A DNA stretch of 37,831 nt, taken from NCBI GenBank assembly GCA_049322755.1, contig JBMOQX010000062.1, forward strand, positions 1 to 37,831, given 5' to 3'. The notes beneath the pieces are model-generated. The model saw only the letters and a program-made list of their open reading frames with translations, searched no databases and was not told the DNA's origin. Made by a program: the position numbers and the translations under genes. This document shows, in pieces, positions 24,289 to 31,845 of the stretch. Source of the stretch: DATIUV01 sp049322755 (GTDB lineage: Bacteria > Pseudomonadota > Gammaproteobacteria > Burkholderiales > UBA6910). Position 1 is the stretch's first letter; each line of letters begins with the position of its first letter.

Positions 24289-24587
24289 AACTTCTCCGGC
24301 CGCAGCACCTCGACGTCGGTGAGGTACATCACCACCGCGTAGTTCGCGAGATAGGTGTCGCGCACGTGCTGCAGGATGCGCTCGGCCACGGGTGCGTCGC
24401 AGATGACTTCCATGCGCACGTTGGCGGACGGCCCCCACGCCGCGTCGCGCTCGCCACGCTCCCCGCAGCCGCGCGCTTCCGCGGCGGTGTAGCCGTGGGC
24501 GCCGAGCCGCAGCAGGTCGCGGCCCAGCTCCCGCTCCAGGTCGCCTTCGCAGACGATGGTCAGCAGTTTGCGGCGTGCAAGCTCCAT
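24285..24587 (-). CDS. sbtB: PII-like regulator of the bicarbonate transporter (SbtB-like)
   Basis: The 100-aa protein has the ferredoxin-like PII fold. Strand 1 is KLLTIVCEGDLERELGRDLL, the glycine-rich turn is LGAHGYTAAEARG, an Arg-rich T-loop follows (GCGERGERDAAWGPSANVRM), then EVICDAPVAERILQHVRDTY and a final strand YAVVMYLTDVEVL. In cyanobacteria SbtB binds adenine nucleotides and controls SbtA. This copy ends at RPEKF and lacks the C-terminal cysteine pair (R-loop) of cyanobacterial forms. It starts 1 base after the sbtA stop, so the two are translationally coupled. A generic P-II/CutA-like role is the alternative, but adjacency to sbtA is decisive. Confidence 0.85.
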   Translation of the reverse strand: MELARRKLLTIVCEGDLERELGRDLLRLGAHGYTAAEARGCGERGERDAAWGPSANVRMEVICDAPVAERILQHVRDTYLANYAVVMYLTDVEVLRPEKF

Positions 24588-24588
24588 C

Positions 24589-25521
24589 TCAGCCTCCGTG
24601 GATCCAGCGCGCCGCCGCGAAGTAGAGCGGGATGCCCGCCAGCAGGTTGAACGGGAAAGTCACTCCCAGGGACGCACCGATCGACAGCGCCGGGTTGGCC
24701 TCCGGCACCGCGAGGCGCATCGCTGCCGGCGCGGCGATATACGAGGCGCTGCCCGCCAGCGTCGCCAGCAGCGCGGTGCCGCCCACCGACAGCCCCAGCG
24801 CCACGCCGAGCGCGAGTCCCAGCGCCGCGGAAACCAGCGGCATGACCAGGGCGAAGCCGATCAGCACGGCGCCGAAGCGCCGCACGTCGGCGATGCGCCC
24901 CGCCGCCACCAGCCCCATTTCCAGCAGGAAGAACGCCAGCACGCCTTTGAACAGGTCGAAGAACAGGCGGTCCAGCGGCGCGATGCCCTCGGGTCCCGCG
25001 GACCAGCCGATCACCAGCCCGCCCAGCAGCAGGAACAGGCTCTTGCCCACCATCACTTCCCGCACCAGCCGTCCGAACGCGTGGCCCGCATGGCCCCAGC
25101 GGGCCAGCAGCACGCCGACGATGAGCGCCGGAAACTCCAGCAGCACCAGGAACACGGTGAGCACGCCCTCCACCGCCTCGCCGTGGGACGCCGCGTAGGC
25201 GGCGGCCACGGCGAAAGTCACCACGCTCACCGAGCCGTAATGCGCCGCCAGCGAGGCCGCATCCGCCCGCGGCAGGCGGCTGACAAGGCGCAGCGCGGCG
25301 AAAGCGATCAGCGGGATCATGAGCCCCAGGGCGATCACCGCCAAAGACGGCAGCACGATCGCGGTGAGCGAGTGGCGCGCCAGCTCGACGCCGCCCTTGA
25401 GCCCGATGGCCAGCAGCAGGTAGATGGAGAGCGCCTCGTAGAGGGCGCCCGGAATCCTGAGATCGGAACGCAGCAGCCCGGCGGCGGCGCCGAGCACGAA
25501 GAACAGGACGACGGGTTCCAC
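24589..25521 (-). CDS. sbtA: Sodium-dependent bicarbonate transporter family permease (SbtA-like)
   Basis: The 310-aa protein has about ten hydrophobic segments in two inverted halves. Family patterns include SIYLLLAIGLKGGVELAR (about 32-49), HYGSVSVVTFAVAAAYA (about 94-110), LFFDLFKGVLAFFLLEMGLV in the second half, and LLATLAGSASYIAAPAAMRL near residue 240. SbtA imports bicarbonate with sodium across the inner membrane to raise inorganic carbon for RuBisCO. It is shorter than cyanobacterial SbtA (about 370), lacking most of the central cytoplasmic linker. It follows tsaC by 19 bases and is coupled to sbtB. The cbb genes lie upstream on the same strand. Confidence 0.85.
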   Translation of the reverse strand: MEPVVLFFVLGAAAGLLRSDLRIPGALYEALSIYLLLAIGLKGGVELARHSLTAIVLPSLAVIALGLMIPLIAFAALRLVSRLPRADAASLAAHYGSVSVVTFAVAAAYAASHGEAVEGVLTVFLVLLEFPALIVGVLLARWGHAGHAFGRLVREVMVGKSLFLLLGGLVIGWSAGPEGIAPLDRLFFDLFKGVLAFFLLEMGLVAAGRIADVRRFGAVLIGFALVMPLVSAALGLALGVALGLSVGGTALLATLAGSASYIAAPAAMRLAVPEANPALSIGASLGVTFPFNLLAGIPLYFAAARWIHGG

Positions 25522-25540
25522 GGCGCCGTGCCCGGATTTC

Positions 25541-26509
25541 TCAGGCGGCTTCCGGCGGGGCCCCGCCCGCCGCCCGCGACAGGCGATCCAGCACCGCGGC
25601 CCAGGCGGGCTCGTCCGGCGGCATTTCCACCATGATCACGCTGCAGCCGAGGCGGTCGAGGCGGCGCAGGTTGGCGTACAGCGCGCGCGCGTAGTCCGCC
25701 GGCTCGGCCGGCGCCGTCACCCAGACGAGCTGCTCGGCCTGCGCCGGAGGTGCGCCGCGCGCCAGTACGGCGATCCGCTCGCTGGACGCGCGCGACTCGA
25801 GGCCCACCAGGGCCGCGGCATCCACCAGCACCAGCGGTGTCTGCGGTGCATAGTGGGAGGGCAGCCGGCCCGGGGCCCGGGGGGCGCGATGATCGGGATT
25901 ATCCAGCGGCGCGCCGAGCACCTCGGCGATGACTTCTGCGCTGATCGAGCCCGGGCGCAGCAGCGCCGGCCGCTCCCCCGAGCAATCGACGATCGCGGAC
26001 TCGATGCCCACCGGGCAGGCGCCGCCATCCAGCACCAGATCCACCGCGGTACCCAGTTCGGCCGCCACGTCCGCGGCGGTGGTGGGACTGATGCGGCCGT
26101 AGCGGTTGGCCGACGGCGCGGCGATGCCGCCGCCGAACGCCGCCAGCAGCCGCTGCGCGACGGGGTGGGAGGGCACGCGCAAGCCCACCGTGTCCTGGCC
26201 TCCGGTCACGGCATCGGTCACGAATGCCGCGCGGCGCACGATCAGGGTCAGCGGTCCCGGCCAGAAGCGCTCGGCCAGCCGCCGCGCCGCGGCGCTGAAG
26301 CCGGCCGCCCAGCCCGCCGCCCGGGCCGCGCTGTCCAGGTGGACGATGACCGGGTGGGACGCCGGGCGGCGCTTCGCCTCGAAGATGCGCGCCACCGCCG
26401 CGGGGTTGGCCGCGTCGGCGCCCAGTCCGTAGACGGTTTCGGTGGGGAACGCCACCAGGCCCCCGGCGCGGAGGATGGCGACGGCCCTGGCGATGTCCGG
26501 TTCAGTCAT
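25541..26509 (-). CDS. tsaC: L-threonylcarbamoyladenylate synthase (Sua5-type)
   Basis: The 322-aa protein has a YrdC/TsaC domain (about 1-195): GGLVAFPTETVYGLGADA, AKRRPASHPVIVHL, WPGPLTLIV and SANRYGRISPTTAADV. A Sua5 C-terminal domain follows the linker (LPSHYAPQTPLVLV, then to residue 322). The enzyme makes threonylcarbamoyl-AMP from threonine, bicarbonate and ATP for the t6A modification of ANN-decoding tRNAs. The long, two-domain form is Sua5-like rather than the short TsaC. ATG 26509 gives MTEPDIARAVAILRAG; the frame upstream runs into a repeat element. It follows purC in the same direction, a common betaproteobacterial arrangement. Confidence 0.93.
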   Translation of the reverse strand: MTEPDIARAVAILRAGGLVAFPTETVYGLGADAANPAAVARIFEAKRRPASHPVIVHLDSAARAAGWAAGFSAAARRLAERFWPGPLTLIVRRAAFVTDAVTGGQDTVGLRVPSHPVAQRLLAAFGGGIAAPSANRYGRISPTTAADVAAELGTAVDLVLDGGACPVGIESAIVDCSGERPALLRPGSISAEVIAEVLGAPLDNPDHRAPRAPGRLPSHYAPQTPLVLVDAAALVGLESRASSERIAVLARGAPPAQAEQLVWVTAPAEPADYARALYANLRRLDRLGCSVIMVEMPPDEPAWAAVLDRLSRAAGGAPPEAA

Positions 26510-26650
26510 CGGGTGATGCGTGATGGGCCATGGGAATGGGTAAACCGTAGGGGAAGAACGCCGCTGTAGCAAATCCCCGTCGCGCGGGGATGGTCAGCGC
26601 CCCTGCGGCATCAGCCGAAAACCCATCGCCCGTTACTCATTTCCCGTCAC
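26510..26650. repeat. Palindromic GGTGATG-type intergenic element, copy 4
   Basis: The left arm (about 26511-26545) reads GGGTGATGCGTGATGGGCCA then TGGGAATGGGTAAAC. The right arm (about 26618-26650) is its degenerate complement (AACCCATCGCCCGTTACTCA, TTTCCCGTCACCC). Nested inside are CCGTAGGGG/CCCCTGCGG and a perfect hairpin ATCCCCG-tcgcg-CGGGGAT at 26573-26591. The element spans the whole gap from the purC stop to the tsaC start, with no gene inside. Confidence 0.75.
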
Positions 26651-27528
26651 CCGACCAGCAGCCGCAGCGCCTCGCGGTACTTCTCGGCGGTCTTTTCGAG
26701 GATCTCCGGCGGCAGCGCCGGCGCCGGCGCCTTCTTGTCCCAGGGCTGGGTCTCCAGCCAGTCGCGCACGAACTGCTTGTCGAACGACGGCGGGCTCGCG
26801 CCGGTGCGGTACTCGGCGGCCGGCCAGAAGCGCGACGAGTCCGGCGTCAGCGCCTCGTCGATCAGCACCACCTCGCCATCCTCCACGCCGAACTCGAACT
26901 TGGTGTCGGCGATGATGATGCCGCGCGCCGCGGCATAGGCGGCGGCCTCGCGGTACAGGGCCAGCGCGGCGTCGCGCACCCTGCGCGCGTGGACCCACCC
27001 CACGGTTTCCGCCATGCGCTCGTACGGAATGTTTTCGTCGTGCTCCCCCGACGGCGCCTTGGTGGCCGGCGTGAAGATCGGTTCCGGCAGCTGCTGCGCC
27101 TGCGCGAGGCCCGGCGGCAGCGGGATTCCGCAGACAGCGCCGGTGCTCCGGTAATCCTTCCAGCCCGAGCCGGCGATGTAGCCGCGCACCACGGCCTCGA
27201 TCGGCAGCGGCTGGAGGCGGCGTACCACGAACGCCCGGCCTTCCACCTGCGCGCGCTCCCGGTCGGTGACCACGGACTCCGGCGCGATGTCGGTCATGTG
27301 GTTGGGGATCACGTGCTTGAGCTTGTCGAACCAGAAGCGTGAGAGCGCGGTCAGCACCCGGCCTTTGCCGGGCACCGGCGTGGGCAGGATGACGTCGAAT
27401 GCCGAGAGCCGGTCGGTCTGGATGACCAGCAGCTTGTCGTCGCCGACGGCGTAGATGTCGCGCACCTTGCCGCGATGCAGGAACGGCAGGCTGGTGACGC
27501 TGGAGATGAACAGGGGCTGGTCGGGCAT
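26647..27528 (-). CDS. purC: Phosphoribosylaminoimidazole-succinocarboxamide synthase
   Basis: The 293-aa enzyme has the SAICAR synthase signatures HRGKVRDIYAVGDDKLLVIQ, then TDRLSAFDVILPTPVPGKG (about 18-55), VRGYIAGSGWKDY, and IIIADTKFEFGVEDGEVVLI near 205-225. It condenses CAIR with aspartate using ATP in purine synthesis. Length matches the longer betaproteobacterial and yeast-type form (about 290-300). It starts 24 bases after purK. The stop codon lies at the edge of palindromic element copy 4. Confidence 0.97.
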   Translation of the reverse strand: MPDQPLFISSVTSLPFLHRGKVRDIYAVGDDKLLVIQTDRLSAFDVILPTPVPGKGRVLTALSRFWFDKLKHVIPNHMTDIAPESVVTDRERAQVEGRAFVVRRLQPLPIEAVVRGYIAGSGWKDYRSTGAVCGIPLPPGLAQAQQLPEPIFTPATKAPSGEHDENIPYERMAETVGWVHARRVRDAALALYREAAAYAAARGIIIADTKFEFGVEDGEVVLIDEALTPDSSRFWPAAEYRTGASPPSFDKQFVRDWLETQPWDKKAPAPALPPEILEKTAEKYREALRLLVG

Positions 27529-27552
27529 CGCCGGATCTTACCTGCGGTCGGG

Positions 27553-28704
27553 TCAGGCGCCCACCGTCCGGGGCATGGGCGCGGCCGCCAGCTCGTCGCG
27601 GATTGCCAGCGCGGTGGCGAGCGCGTCTTCGCGGCGGTCGGCCAGCACCGTGAAGTGGCCCATCTTGCGCCCGGCGCGCGCGTCGCGCTTGCCGTAGAGG
27701 TGCAGCTTGGCGCGCGGATGCGACAGCACCCGGGTCCAGTCGGGCTCGCCCCGGGTCCACGCATCGCCCAGCAGGTTCACCATCACCGCCGGGCAGTGCA
27801 GCGTGGTGTCGCCCAGCGGCAGGCCCGCCAGCACCCGCACCTGCTGCTCGAACTGGGACGTCACGCACGCGTCGATGGTGTAGTGGGCGCTGTTGTGGGG
27901 GCGGGGCGCGATCTCGTTCACCAGCAGGCGGCCGCCGTGGTCGACGAAGAACTCGACGCACAGCACGCCGCGGTAATCCAGCGTCCGGGCCACGCCGATG
28001 GCGGCCTCGCGGGCGCGCGCCGCCACCGCCTCCGGCACCCGCGCCGGCACGATGGAGACGTCCAGGATGCCGTGGCGATGATGGTTCTCCGCCACCGGGA
28101 AAGTCACCACCTGGCCGGCGAAATCCCGCGCCACCACCACCGACACTTCCGCAGCGAGATCGATGCGCCGTTCCAGCACGCACGGCTCGCCGCCCATGGA
28201 TTGCCAGGCGCTGAGCGCCTCCGCCGCGTCCGCCACCGATGCCTGGCCTTTGCCGTCGTAGCCGAAGCGGCTCACCTTGACGATGCCGGGAAAGAGGGCG
28301 CGCTCGGCGGCGGCCGCATCGGCCGCCGCGCGGATGACGGCGAACGGCGCGGTATCGAAACCGGCGCGGCGCAGAAACTGCTTTTCGTGGATCCGGTCCT
28401 GGGCCACCGCCACGCTCTCGGCCGCCGGGCTCACCACGCAGTGGGCGGCGAGGAAGCGCAGCGCGTCGGCGGGAACGTTCTCGAACTCCGTGGTGGCGGC
28501 GCGGCAGGTGGCCGCCATGCGCCGCAGTCCGTCCGGGTCGGTGTAGTCGGCGCGGATGTGCTCGTCCGCCACCGAGCCCGCGGGGCTGTCATCGCCGGGG
28601 TCCAGCACCGCCACCCGGTAGCCCATGCTCTGGGCCGCCATGGTGAACATGCGCCCCAGCTGCCCGCCGCCCAGCAGTCCCAGCGTCGAGCCCGGCGCGA
28701 TCAT
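27553..28704 (-). CDS. purK: N5-carboxyaminoimidazole ribonucleotide synthase
   Basis: The 383-aa ATP-grasp enzyme begins with GSTLGLLGGGQLGRMFTMAA. FPGIVKVSRFGYDGKGQASV marks the ATP-grasp core at about 133-152, and EVSVVVARDFAGQVVTFPVA and LLVNEIAPRPHNSAHYTIDA contain the catalytic metal-ligand region. It carboxylates AIR with bicarbonate and ATP. The ATG overlaps the purE stop (ATGA), so translation is coupled, as expected for a two-enzyme step. Confidence 0.97.
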   Translation of the reverse strand: MIAPGSTLGLLGGGQLGRMFTMAAQSMGYRVAVLDPGDDSPAGSVADEHIRADYTDPDGLRRMAATCRAATTEFENVPADALRFLAAHCVVSPAAESVAVAQDRIHEKQFLRRAGFDTAPFAVIRAAADAAAAERALFPGIVKVSRFGYDGKGQASVADAAEALSAWQSMGGEPCVLERRIDLAAEVSVVVARDFAGQVVTFPVAENHHRHGILDVSIVPARVPEAVAARAREAAIGVARTLDYRGVLCVEFFVDHGGRLLVNEIAPRPHNSAHYTIDACVTSQFEQQVRVLAGLPLGDTTLHCPAVMVNLLGDAWTRGEPDWTRVLSHPRAKLHLYGKRDARAGRKMGHFTVLADRREDALATALAIRDELAAAPMPRTVGA

Positions 28705-29195
28705 GTCGCGGGAGGCAGCTGCATCGCTTCCACCGCGCGCTTCAGTTCCGCGCGCGCGCCCTCGAGCCGCGCCCGCACCGCAGCGTCGCCGGCGGCGACG
28801 ACGGCGGCCGCGAAGATGCCGGCGTTGGCGGCGCCGGCCTCGCCGATGGCGAACGTGGCCACCGGCACGCCCCTGGGCATCTGCACGATGGAGAGCAGGG
28901 AATCGAGCCCCTGCAGGTGCTTCGAGGGCACCGGCACCCCCAGCACCGGCAGCGTGGTCTTGGACGCCAGCATCCCCGGCAGGTGGGCGGCGCCGCCGGC
29001 GCCGGCGATGATGCAGGCGAGGCCCCGCGATGCGGCGCTTTCGGCGTACTCGAACATGGCATCCGGCGTACGGTGCGCGGAAACCACCAGGGCCTCGAAG
29101 GGCACGCCGAGCGCTTCCAGCTCCCGGGCGGCGTGACGCATCACGTCCCAGTCGCTCTGGCTGCCCATCACCACCCCCACCAGGGGCTTGCCCAT
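28701..29195 (-). CDS. purE: N5-carboxyaminoimidazole ribonucleotide mutase
   Basis: The 164-aa protein has class I PurE motifs: VGVVMGSQSDWDVM at the N-terminus, VVSAHRTPD with the catalytic histidine, and IIAGAGGAAHLPGMLASKTT. It rearranges N5-CAIR to CAIR, the product then used by PurC. I choose ATG 29195 (MGKPLVGVVMGS) because GGGGAG lies just upstream; an ATG ten codons earlier gives a non-conserved extension. It heads the purE-purK-purC-tsaC set and follows fbp by 76 bases. Confidence 0.96.
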   Translation of the reverse strand: MGKPLVGVVMGSQSDWDVMRHAARELEALGVPFEALVVSAHRTPDAMFEYAESAASRGLACIIAGAGGAAHLPGMLASKTTLPVLGVPVPSKHLQGLDSLLSIVQMPRGVPVATFAIGEAGAANAGIFAAAVVAAGDAAVRARLEGARAELKRAVEAMQLPPAT

Positions 29196-29271
29196 CGCGC
29201 CGCTCCCCGAGAGAAAAGGCGCCATTATACCCGCGGCGGTCGGGGCCGCGACGCGGCGGCGGCGGACCGGG

Positions 29272-30288
29272 TCAGGCGGCGGCCCGGCCCTCGTGGTAGG
29301 AGACGATGCGCGCCACCTCGTTTTTCGACCCCAGGATCACCGGCACCCGCTGGTGCAGTTGCGACGGCTCGATGTCGAGGATGCGGCCGTAGCCGGTGGA
29401 GGCCAGGCCGCCCGCCTGCTCGACGATGAAGGCCATGGGGTTGGCCTCGTACATCAGCCGCAGGCGACCGGGTTTGGCCGGGTCCCTGGTGTCGCGCGGG
29501 TACATGAACACGCCGCCGCGCATCAGGATGCGGTGCACGTCCGCCACCATCGAGGCGATCCAGCGCATGTTGAAATTGGCGCCGCGCGCTCCGGTGGTGC
29601 CGGCGAGGCATTCCTCCACGTAGCGCCGCACCGGCGGTTCCCAGAAACGCTCGTTGGAAGCGTTGATGGCGAACTCGCGCGTGTCTGCCGGAATCTTCAG
29701 GCCGGGATGGGTGAGGATGAACTCGCCCACCTCCCGGTCCAGCGTGAAGCCGTTCACGCGGTGGCCGCTGGTGAGCACCATCATGGTGGAGGGTCCGTAC
29801 AGCGCGTAGCCGGCGCACACCTGCTTCGCCCCCGGCTGCAGGAAATGCTCCGGCGCCGGCTCGCTGACCCCAGGCGGCAGCCGCAGGATCGAGAAGATGG
29901 TGCCCACCGAGACGTTGACGTCGATGTTGCTGGAGCCGTCCAGCGGGTCGAACAGCAGCAGGTACTTGCCGCGCGGATAGCGCGCCGGGATCGGGGAGAT
30001 GTCGTCGAGCTCCTCGGAGGCCATCGCCGCCAGGTGGCCAGCCCACTCGTTGGAGCGCAGCATGACGTCGTTGGCGATGACGTCGAGCTTCTTCTGCGTC
30101 TCGCCCTGGACGTTCTGCGCGCCGGCCTCGCCCAGCACACCGATCAGTGCGCCCTTGTTCACCGCGTTGGAAATCACCTTGCACGCGGTCACCACGTCGT
30201 TCATCAAACCGGTGAAATCGCCGGAGGCGCCGATCTGGCGCTGCTCCTCGATCATGAACTGGGTCAGTGTGGTCTTTTCATTGAGCAT
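29272..30288 (-). CDS. fbp: Fructose-1,6-bisphosphatase class I
   Basis: The 338-aa protein has class I FBPase motifs: the N-terminal TLTQFMIEEQRQIGASGDFT, the metal and phosphate site LLFDPLDGSSNIDVNVSVGT (about 115-134), YALYGPSTMMVLTSG, and the C-terminal RLMYEANPMAFIVEQAGGLA with the substrate-binding region. It hydrolyses fructose-1,6-bisphosphate, needed in the Calvin cycle and gluconeogenesis. Position after the cbb genes makes it the probable CbbF of this operon. AAGAGGGA precedes the ATG, 24 bases after small protein B. Confidence 0.95.
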   Translation of the reverse strand: MLNEKTTLTQFMIEEQRQIGASGDFTGLMNDVVTACKVISNAVNKGALIGVLGEAGAQNVQGETQKKLDVIANDVMLRSNEWAGHLAAMASEELDDISPIPARYPRGKYLLLFDPLDGSSNIDVNVSVGTIFSILRLPPGVSEPAPEHFLQPGAKQVCAGYALYGPSTMMVLTSGHRVNGFTLDREVGEFILTHPGLKIPADTREFAINASNERFWEPPVRRYVEECLAGTTGARGANFNMRWIASMVADVHRILMRGGVFMYPRDTRDPAKPGRLRLMYEANPMAFIVEQAGGLASTGYGRILDIEPSQLHQRVPVILGSKNEVARIVSYHEGRAAA

Positions 30289-30312
30289 GCGGCTTGTCCC
30301 TCTTGGTCGAAA

Positions 30313-30672
30313 TCAGTCGTCGCTGCCGCGCCGGGCATCCAGCCGCGCGGACAGCGTGTCTTCCATGATCTCCAGCACGCGCGCGCGCACCATCGACGCG
30401 GCGACGTGGTAGTAGCGCAGCTCGCACGCCACCGACCGGTCCAGCGCGTCGCGCGAGCCGATGTCGAACGCCGCCCACGCCAGCACCGGCAGGTCGCCGA
30501 GCGCGGGATCGACGCACACCCAGGCGTCGTCGGCGACGATCAGCTCGAGGCCCTTCAGGCCCGGCAGCGCCAGGCGCGAGCGCGCGAGGCGCCACAGGTT
30601 GTAGTGGCGCGCGCTGACCGCGTCGGCGCGGCGGGCGTACACCGGCACATGGTCCAGGTTCGCGTGCGTCAT
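30313..30672 (-). CDS. Small protein B of the cbb operon, paralogue of small protein A
   Basis: The 119-aa cytoplasmic protein (MTHANLDHVPVYARRADAVS at the start) has no known motif that I recognise. Its central and C-terminal part (LALPGLKGLELIVADDAWVC, VDPALGDLPVLAWAAFD, RSVACELRYYHVAASMVRAR, VLEIMEDTL) aligns without gaps over most of its length with the protein at 31481-31819. The shared pattern is LxLPGL, AxDxWxxVD, then VAxxLRxxHVxA and LExxE. The two genes flank cbbY. ATG 30672 overlaps the cbbY stop (ATGA), so it is translationally coupled to cbbY. A role in RuBisCO assembly, regulation or repair is inferred only from position. Confidence 0.75.
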   Translation of the reverse strand: MTHANLDHVPVYARRADAVSARHYNLWRLARSRLALPGLKGLELIVADDAWVCVDPALGDLPVLAWAAFDIGSRDALDRSVACELRYYHVAASMVRARVLEIMEDTLSARLDARRGSDD

Positions 30673-31460
30673 CGCCCGGCGTTCCGCCGCCGCTCGGCGG
30701 CCGCGGCGGCGGCGTGCCAGGCGCGCAGCGCAGCGGCATCCGCCAGCGGCCGGCCCGGCGCCGGCCCGTCCAAGACGCGCATCGGATCCCCGGGCGCGCC
30801 CAGGCCGCTCAGCACCGCCGCCGCGCCGCCGAAGTCCTGGTGCCGGGTGTAGTCGTTGACCGTCACCACCGTCGGCACGCCGGCGGCCAGCGCGGCGCGA
30901 AGCCCGTTCTCCGAGTCCTCCAGCGCCAGGCACTCTCCGGCGGGTAGCCCCAGCCGATCCAGCACCCAGGTGTAGATGTCGGGCGCCGGCTTCTTGACCG
31001 GCACCACGTCGCCGGCGCCCACCGCCTCGAACCGCTCGGACCAGTCGGCGCCCAGCGCCGCCGACAGCAGCGCGGCGACGTTGTCCGGCGTCGTCGTGGT
31101 GGCGATGGCAAGCCGCACGCCCTCGCGCCGCAGCTCGTCGAGCAGCCGGGCGACGCCGGGGCGCAGCGGAATGGCGCCGGAGGCGGCCAGCGCGGTGTAG
31201 GCCCGGGTCTTGGCCCGGTGCAGTTCCACCACCAGCGCCGGGAAGTCCGCGCGCCGGAACGTCTCGGGGTCGTGGCGCAGCGCGTAATGCGCGATGCGCT
31301 CCTTGCCGCCGGTCACCGCCAGCAGTTCGCCGTAGAGCGCCGCGTCCCAGTGCCACGCCAGGCCGGCCCCGGCGAAGGCGGCGTTGAATGCCGGGCGGTG
31401 GCCGTCGCGCTCGGTGTCGGCCAGCGTGCCGTCGACGTCGAAGATCGCCGCCCGAAGCAT
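30669..31460 (-). CDS. cbbY: CbbY-type HAD phosphatase (xylulose-1,5-bisphosphate phosphatase)
   Basis: The 263-aa protein has the HAD motifs: I, AIFDVDGTLADTERDGHRPA; a cap with GLAWHWDAALYGELLAVTGG, then KERIAHYAL; II, LAIATTTTPDNVAALL; III, PVKKPAPDIYTWVLDRLG; IV, CLALEDSENGLRAALAAG. The WxWDxxLYxxLLxxTGGKERI cap pattern is that of CbbY rather than phosphoglycolate phosphatase. CbbY removes xylulose-1,5-bisphosphate, a misfire product that inhibits RuBisCO. ATG 31460 starts at MLRAAIFD; the longer frame to 31628 is rejected. It lies between the two paralogous small proteins. Confidence 0.9.
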   Translation of the reverse strand: MLRAAIFDVDGTLADTERDGHRPAFNAAFAGAGLAWHWDAALYGELLAVTGGKERIAHYALRHDPETFRRADFPALVVELHRAKTRAYTALAASGAIPLRPGVARLLDELRREGVRLAIATTTTPDNVAALLSAALGADWSERFEAVGAGDVVPVKKPAPDIYTWVLDRLGLPAGECLALEDSENGLRAALAAGVPTVVTVNDYTRHQDFGGAAAVLSGLGAPGDPMRVLDGPAPGRPLADAAALRAWHAAAAAAERRRNAGR

Positions 31461-31480
31461 CGTTGCGTCCCGCTCTCCGG

Positions 31481-31819
31481 TCACGGCGCCGCCGCCACCG
31501 TCTCGGCGGCCCGCTCGATGGCCTCCAGCGCGTCGCCCATGATCAGTCCCGCCTGCACGTGGAATACGCGCAGGTCGCTGGCGACCGGCTCGTGCAGACC
31601 CCTGCCGCCGGTCCGGAAATCGGTCCACTCGAGCAGCAGCAGCGCACTGCCTCCGGAGTGGTCCACGAGCCGCCAGGAGTCCCTCGCCAGAACGCAGCTC
31701 AACGCGCGCAGCCCCGGTAGGTCGAGTCGCAGCGGCTCGCCTCGGCGCCTCAGGGCCAGACGCACGGCGTTGAAGCAGCTCGGGGGAATCTGCTTGGGCA
31801 GGATGCGGATCGGCGCCAT
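31481..31819 (-). CDS. Small protein A of the cbb operon, paralogue of small protein B
   Basis: The 112-aa protein begins MAPIRILPKQIPPSCFNAVR and continues with an Arg-rich stretch, then LRLDLPGLRALSCVLARDSW, RLVDHSGGSALLLLEWTDF, HEPVASDLRVFHVQAGLIMG and a helical end. It matches the 30313-30672 product in order and spacing of conserved residues. No signal peptide or membrane segment is seen and I do not recognise a described family. It starts 26 bases after cbbX and ends 20 bases before cbbY, inside the RuBisCO operon, so expression should follow cbbLS. Confidence 0.75.
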   Translation of the reverse strand: MAPIRILPKQIPPSCFNAVRLALRRRGEPLRLDLPGLRALSCVLARDSWRLVDHSGGSALLLLEWTDFRTGGRGLHEPVASDLRVFHVQAGLIMGDALEAIERAAETVAAAP

Positions 31820-31845
31820 GGCTCCCGCCTCCGGCGGAGCGCGGC

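Noticed and set aside
30669..31460. Calling this phosphatase a phosphoglycolate phosphatase (CbbZ).
   Set aside because: The cap motif and the LEDSENGLRAALAAG form fit CbbY better; assay would settle it.
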